This document shows positions 59,449 to 64,000 of a DNA stretch of 64,000 nt, piece by piece (position 1 is the stretch's first letter; each line of letters opens with the position of its first letter). The stretch comes from Leishmania donovani. Taxonomy: Eukaryota > Euglenozoa > Kinetoplastea > Trypanosomatida > Trypanosomatidae. The notes under the pieces were generated by a model. It had not been told where the DNA came from and did not search any database. It worked only from the letters and a program-made list of their open reading frames with translations. The translations under genes and the position numbers were made by a program. The stretch is from assembly GCF_000227135.1 (NCBI RefSeq), contig NC_018249.1, positions 62,001 to 126,000 on the forward strand. Direction: 5' to 3'.

Positions 59449-61449
59449 CGTTGTTTTTGATCTGTTTTGAGTTTAGAGAGCAGACAATTCTGTGCACACG
59501 AGCCCGTGGTTCCGTACCGATGCACCTACACACCAGAGGAGCACACGCACGAGTGGGGGATACAAGACAAAGGCCAGCCGAGCAAGCCAGCACCACCTGC
59601 CAGCCCACGTAGTGCAGCTAAACACACACACACAGCAGCAGCAGCAACGTTCAACGAAGGCAGCTGCAACCGTGAAAACGTGTACGGAAAAGAGGACGGC
59701 AAAAGTATCACTGACCCCCCCCACACACACACGCACGCACCGGGAGTTGCAGGCAACGAAAAGAAACAGAGAAACACGGCCACTCCCAGCAACAACAAAA
59801 ACACCCACACAGCAGGACAAGAACGAGTGCCGGTAGATCGCGGAAGTGGGCGCACGTGACACGACGACCGCGACGGAGAGAGACAAGAGGCAGGGATCAA
59901 AATGGCAGCGGCGCCAATACAGGAAGCGAGAACATGCAAGCAACAAGACAACACAAAAGACTGACAAAAACACGAGCGCAGCACTTGCGGCGAGCGCACA
60001 CGCACACACACAAAAAGACGAAAAGAGAATACGAGCAGCGACGCCAAGGAGAGAGAAAGAACAAAGAGTGCGGGGAAGGGCGAGGGTGGCGCGATGAGCG
60101 GGATGAGGCGCTGCGAATTATGTAGACGGGTCCCTCCACGACGACGAAAAAAAAATAAGAAAAAGTAACACAGCCAAGGGCAGTTCCTTCTTCAGTTTTG
60201 CCCGTGGCGAGTTGAGATGCGTCTGTGACGTTGCAGGAAAGGGAAAGGGGGACAAGATGAGGAGCGAGAGGGCCTCACAGACACACACACACACGCACGC
60301 AACGTTTTTTGTTGAACAAACAAACAAAAAAAGGGTTACAGTGACGAAAACAAAAAAAAAGTTGAAGACGGAACAGAAGACGGACTCGCAGTGAATTAAC
60401 GAGGGGAGCGGGAGTGAGAGAGTTGCAGAGCCTTAAATGCTACACGTACTCCAACAAGCAGACATACCCACACACGCGCTTCCCCACAGAGAGAACCGAT
60501 AACGGATCTCCCACCACCACCACACGCACACGCAAAGACAGGAAAAAATGTGCGAAAACAAAAAAAAACAGCAAACCAAAAAAAATGCGGCCCCCACCTC
60601 ACTATCTCCCTCTCGCTCCCGTATGTCTGTTTTTAATGACGTGTTCTCCCGTAAAGTTGTCGGTGAAGGCGACAGGGTACCGCCAGAGCGGATTGGAGCG
60701 CAAACACAAAAAAACACACAGCACGTGACGCAACACAAAAGAAAAACGTTCCGATGCAGGCAAGGACAGAGACACAGAATCGGCAGCGGCACACACCAAG
60801 ACAATCGGAGAAGAGGGGAATGAGAATGAAAGCGGAAAGTGTGGGGAGGGGAGGGGGGAGGCGCAGCTATTGGCGTTGTCGCTTGTGTATTTTTTTCTGT
60901 TTTCTTGCTCAGCTCTGGTGCGGACAATAGAAACGGAGGCAGATGCGGACACAGCAGCAACTGTAGACGCAGCCGCAAGAAGAGGTGGGAAGCGAGCGGG
61001 AGAAACACAACGGGCAGCGTTAGTATACCGGAAAGGGCGAAAATATGTCGACCAAATCAGGGGAGGCCAGATTTGTCCGCTTTTCTGCTCTGGGTGCGGT
61101 GGCAATTTCAGTTGTGTGTGTGCGTGTATGTGTCGGAGCCGTTGCCGTGCAACGCCACCGTGCACGCCAGAAGACGGGAGTGTGTATGTATGCGAGCGCT
61201 TGCAAGTCCGTAGTCGTCTATCTTGCTCTCCCGCGAGAGCAAGAACAGCTAAAAGGTGGCAGCCGCTTGAACGTGGTGGTCGTGGCACAGATTCTAGAAT
61301 CTAGAGTATCGGCCAAAGAGGAGGCAGCCCACAAACTCATACAGAAAAAGCACGAAAAAAAATAGAGGGAAGAGACGCACAGAAAGCGAGAAAAAAACAA
61401 CAACGAACTTCGTTTTCGAAGGCAGACAACCAATCAACGACAAACGCAC

Positions 61450-61468
61450 GCACACACACACACACACA
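61450..61468. repeat. (CA)n microsatellite
   Basis: About nine CA units followed by an A run. Confidence 0.9.
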
Positions 61469-64000
61469 ATACAAAAAAAAAAAGAAACGGTTACCGTTGG
61501 ATGATCGTACTTGCACTCAATAAAACAAACAAAAAGAGACACGCACAAAAAGAAAGAGACAACGACGAAAAACAGCAACGGAACCAAACGCACAGAAGAA
61601 CAACTGAAACCCCCTCTCTTCACGTACACGTACACACCTGCGTGCCGACACCCACCACGTACCGCGACAAGACCCTCTTCTCTCGCTCTCTCGCTCCACC
61701 ACCCTCTGTGATCGGCTCTTGCTGCGCGCCCCTCCGATGCCTTTGAAAGAGAAACGGCAAGCGCGTGCAGTGACACGCGAGGTCCGACAGTGAAGACTCA
61801 GCCGCACGCACACGCAGGGAGGGAGGAGGACACCAATGACGGCAAAGAGGCGAGATGGAGTTGTACTGATTTGCCTTGCTGCCGGGTCAAGGGATTGAAG
61901 ACTCGCACCGTTGTGGGAGATGCACGCACGCACAGACGCGGGAGACAACAAGAGGTGGAAAACCAGCAAATTTCGAAGGCGAAAGCGAGAAGAAAATAAA
62001 AAAATAAAGATGAAAAGAGGAGAAACAAATTCGAGGGAGCAGCAAAAGGCGGGCAGAGAGGATGCGGCGGTGCAAGTGAAGGTGCGTGCGAGGAAGCGAG
62101 ATCGGGTGATAGGAATGGCAAGCAAACAAACGAGCGAAAAAAAAAAAGAGAAAGAAAGAAAAGTTAGAAAAACACCTGAACGACGACAAAGAAAAGCAAA
62201 TACAGCGCGAGGGATTGGGAGAGGGGGAGTAAAGTTAGGGGGTTGGGACCACGACAACAGTACACGTCTCAAGATGCGTTGCCTTGCTTGTCGGCTTGTC
62301 GGTGAAGGGTGGTGCTGGGGGAGTGGGTGTACCTAAAAGTATTTCTTTTCCTAGAGACAATTTTGATGTAATATCACAGCCAGGGCACAAGGAGGGCAGA
62401 AAAGCGAGAGTCAGCTATTCAGAAGCGCGCTCGACTGTGTATAAATGATGAGGTTTGCGAGGGTGGGGATGGGGTGGAGGTGATCCGTGACGTGCCAGTT
62501 TCAGGAAAGGATGCGTGCGCAATGTCAGGAGAAGGATGTGGGTGAGGGCGAGGGGCCTGACGAACAACACGCACTCGCCTGCTGGGCGGCTTTGGCGTTG
62601 GCGTTGTGTTAGTGTGCAAGAGCGAGCTTAGCTGCTGTTGGGTGAACGCGAGCGTGAGAGTCCGAGTCACCGTCTTCAGCAACAACAGTCGCAGAGAGAG
62701 GCGGCTTTACCTTACTCCTTCCGTTTTGTCCCGTCAGTCCTCCGTCCTCTTCGGCGGGCTCTCTCGTGGGGAGAGTCCACTCAGGCACAATGACGTCGAC
62801 AAGGACACACACGCACACAAGTGCTGGCAGGCAGACCAGCACACACCCGCCGATATACAACTCTCAGAGACCCTATCCCACGTATTTGTTTATTCCTTTG
62901 TTGCTGCTGTCGAACGGCGTGGCTCCCCCTCGTCGTGTCCTCAGCCTACTCCTCTTCCGCTCTCGTTCTTGGGGAAGGGGGAGGGGGTGTCTTTTTGTGT
63001 ATGTGCGTGTGTTTGTTTTGCTCCTTTATAGACAGCTTTAGAGGTACGTAGGTGTGTGCTCCGGATGCGGAGGCAGGTGATCTCCCGCTTCGGCCTGTCA
63101 AGTAAAGAACGGAGCGGAGGAGGGAGAGACACGGGGCGGCTTCAGCGTGAGCAAAAAGAGCGGAGGCAAAACAAAACAACGAAACCACTCAAGAAACGAA
63201 CTCCTTCGCCACGAGTACTCGTGCCCACACAGAGAGAGGTCTGTGTGCGTATGTGTGTGTGTGAAACGATTTGCTTGTTTACCTTCTTGAGTGGGGTGGG
63301 GCGTGGGAAGGAGGGGTTCGTCACCGGAATGTGGGCCTCGCACCGAAAAAAAGAGAAGCAGCACAGAACAGACACACCCAACAATGAGTGACAATGATTA
63401 GAGAGGCGGTTACGACGAAGGTGAAGCTTGTATGAGCCCAGAGAGAGAGCGTGCGCGCCTTCTTTATGGGTGGTACCTCTGCCTTGAGAAGACAGCACGC
63501 TGAAGATGTGCAGAAGGACAGAAGAAAGGGGGGAACCAGGACGAGTTTTCACATGACGTGGTGGTGTGTGTATGGAGATGACCGTATGGACGCGGTAGCG
63601 GGTGGGTGAGATGCCGGACCAAAAATGAAAGCACCGGCTCACCACAGGGAGCCCAGCGCAGAGTTGGGCGTGCGCCCCCCCCCCTCACGTTCTCTTCGTG
63701 CGTGGTGCTCTTATCGGCCGCGCTGCCCATCTGCTGTGTTCGCGACGGCACCACACACCACGTGACTCCACGAAATGGCTGATGGGCGCGATAGCCGAGC
63801 ACGGAGGGAGAAGGTGCGATCTCAGCAGAACCACGACCAACTCGGTTGTAGCGAACAAAGAAACGGCAACGAAGCGAGTTGGTGGCAGTGGAGGTGGTGC
63901 TTCAGCACCGCATGGCCGGGCATCTCAACACGACCCGTGAGGCAAGAGCTTCGGTGCAATGAGCGGTGTCCTGTGTGTCTCTAAATCCCACTGAGACGAT

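Larger units (their letters stand above)
58779..64000. other. 5.2 kb gene-free region, candidate transcription start or strand-switch region
   Basis: Nothing here has coding character on either strand. From 58.8 to about 62.2 kb the + strand is A/purine-rich, so processing signals still have minus-strand polarity. From about 62.5 to 63.3 kb T/GT-rich tracts appear on the + strand, and mixed sequence follows to the edge. Since every gene in the window is transcribed leftwards, initiation must lie here or further right. I found no tRNA, 5S or SL RNA gene by eye. Confidence 0.5.

Noticed and set aside
1..64000. CRISPR arrays, bacterial-type operons, transposases, defence systems or viral genes
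   Set aside because: None seen. The gene structure is that of a trypanosomatid nuclear chromosome; the regular short repeats are microsatellites.

Overview
The window comes from a trypanosomatid, most likely a Leishmania. Fifteen well-supported genes plus one probable small gene all lie on the minus strand. They have no introns, use GC-rich third positions, and are separated by 1-7 kb spacers full of CA/GT, TA and GA repeats. On the + strand these spacers are purine-rich, so the transcribed minus strand carries polypyrimidine tracts followed by AG, as trans-splicing requires. A degenerate SIDER-like retroposon supports Leishmania. I cannot resolve the species or chromosome. Transcription must run from right to left through one polycistronic unit.

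Layout from left to right. 0-15.9 kb: an amphipathic-repeat membrane protein, a RING/TRAF zinc-finger protein, a Pol5/MYBBP1A nucleolar protein and a TMTC-family ER glycosyltransferase. 15.9-22.8 kb: a 7 kb gene-free spacer holding the SIDER-like element. 22.8-35.3 kb: an amino acid permease, a disordered protein, an MptpB-type phosphatase, translocon-associated protein alpha and a small Tim chaperone. 37.5-51.3 kb: a largely mitochondrial stretch with a small ORF that has a textbook splice acceptor, an 841-residue protein with winged-helix-like repeats, a divergent mitochondrial carrier, an API5-like nuclear protein and a CPT2-like carnitine acyltransferase. 52.6-58.8 kb: a p47-type p97 cofactor and a long low-complexity protein. 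58.8-64 kb: 5.2 kb with no gene I can support, upstream of every gene here and so a candidate for the transcription start region or a strand switch.

The genes are not an operon in the functional sense. The strongest oddities are the CPT2 homologue that lacks both the catalytic histidine and the Ser-Thr motif (a probable pseudoenzyme), the unannotated-looking 127-codon ORF at 37.5-37.9 kb, a frame-disrupted coding-like block at 28 kb with a splice acceptor on the opposite strand, the carrier with all three signature motifs degraded, and the RING domain missing one zinc ligand. I did not find a clearly new multi-gene system.
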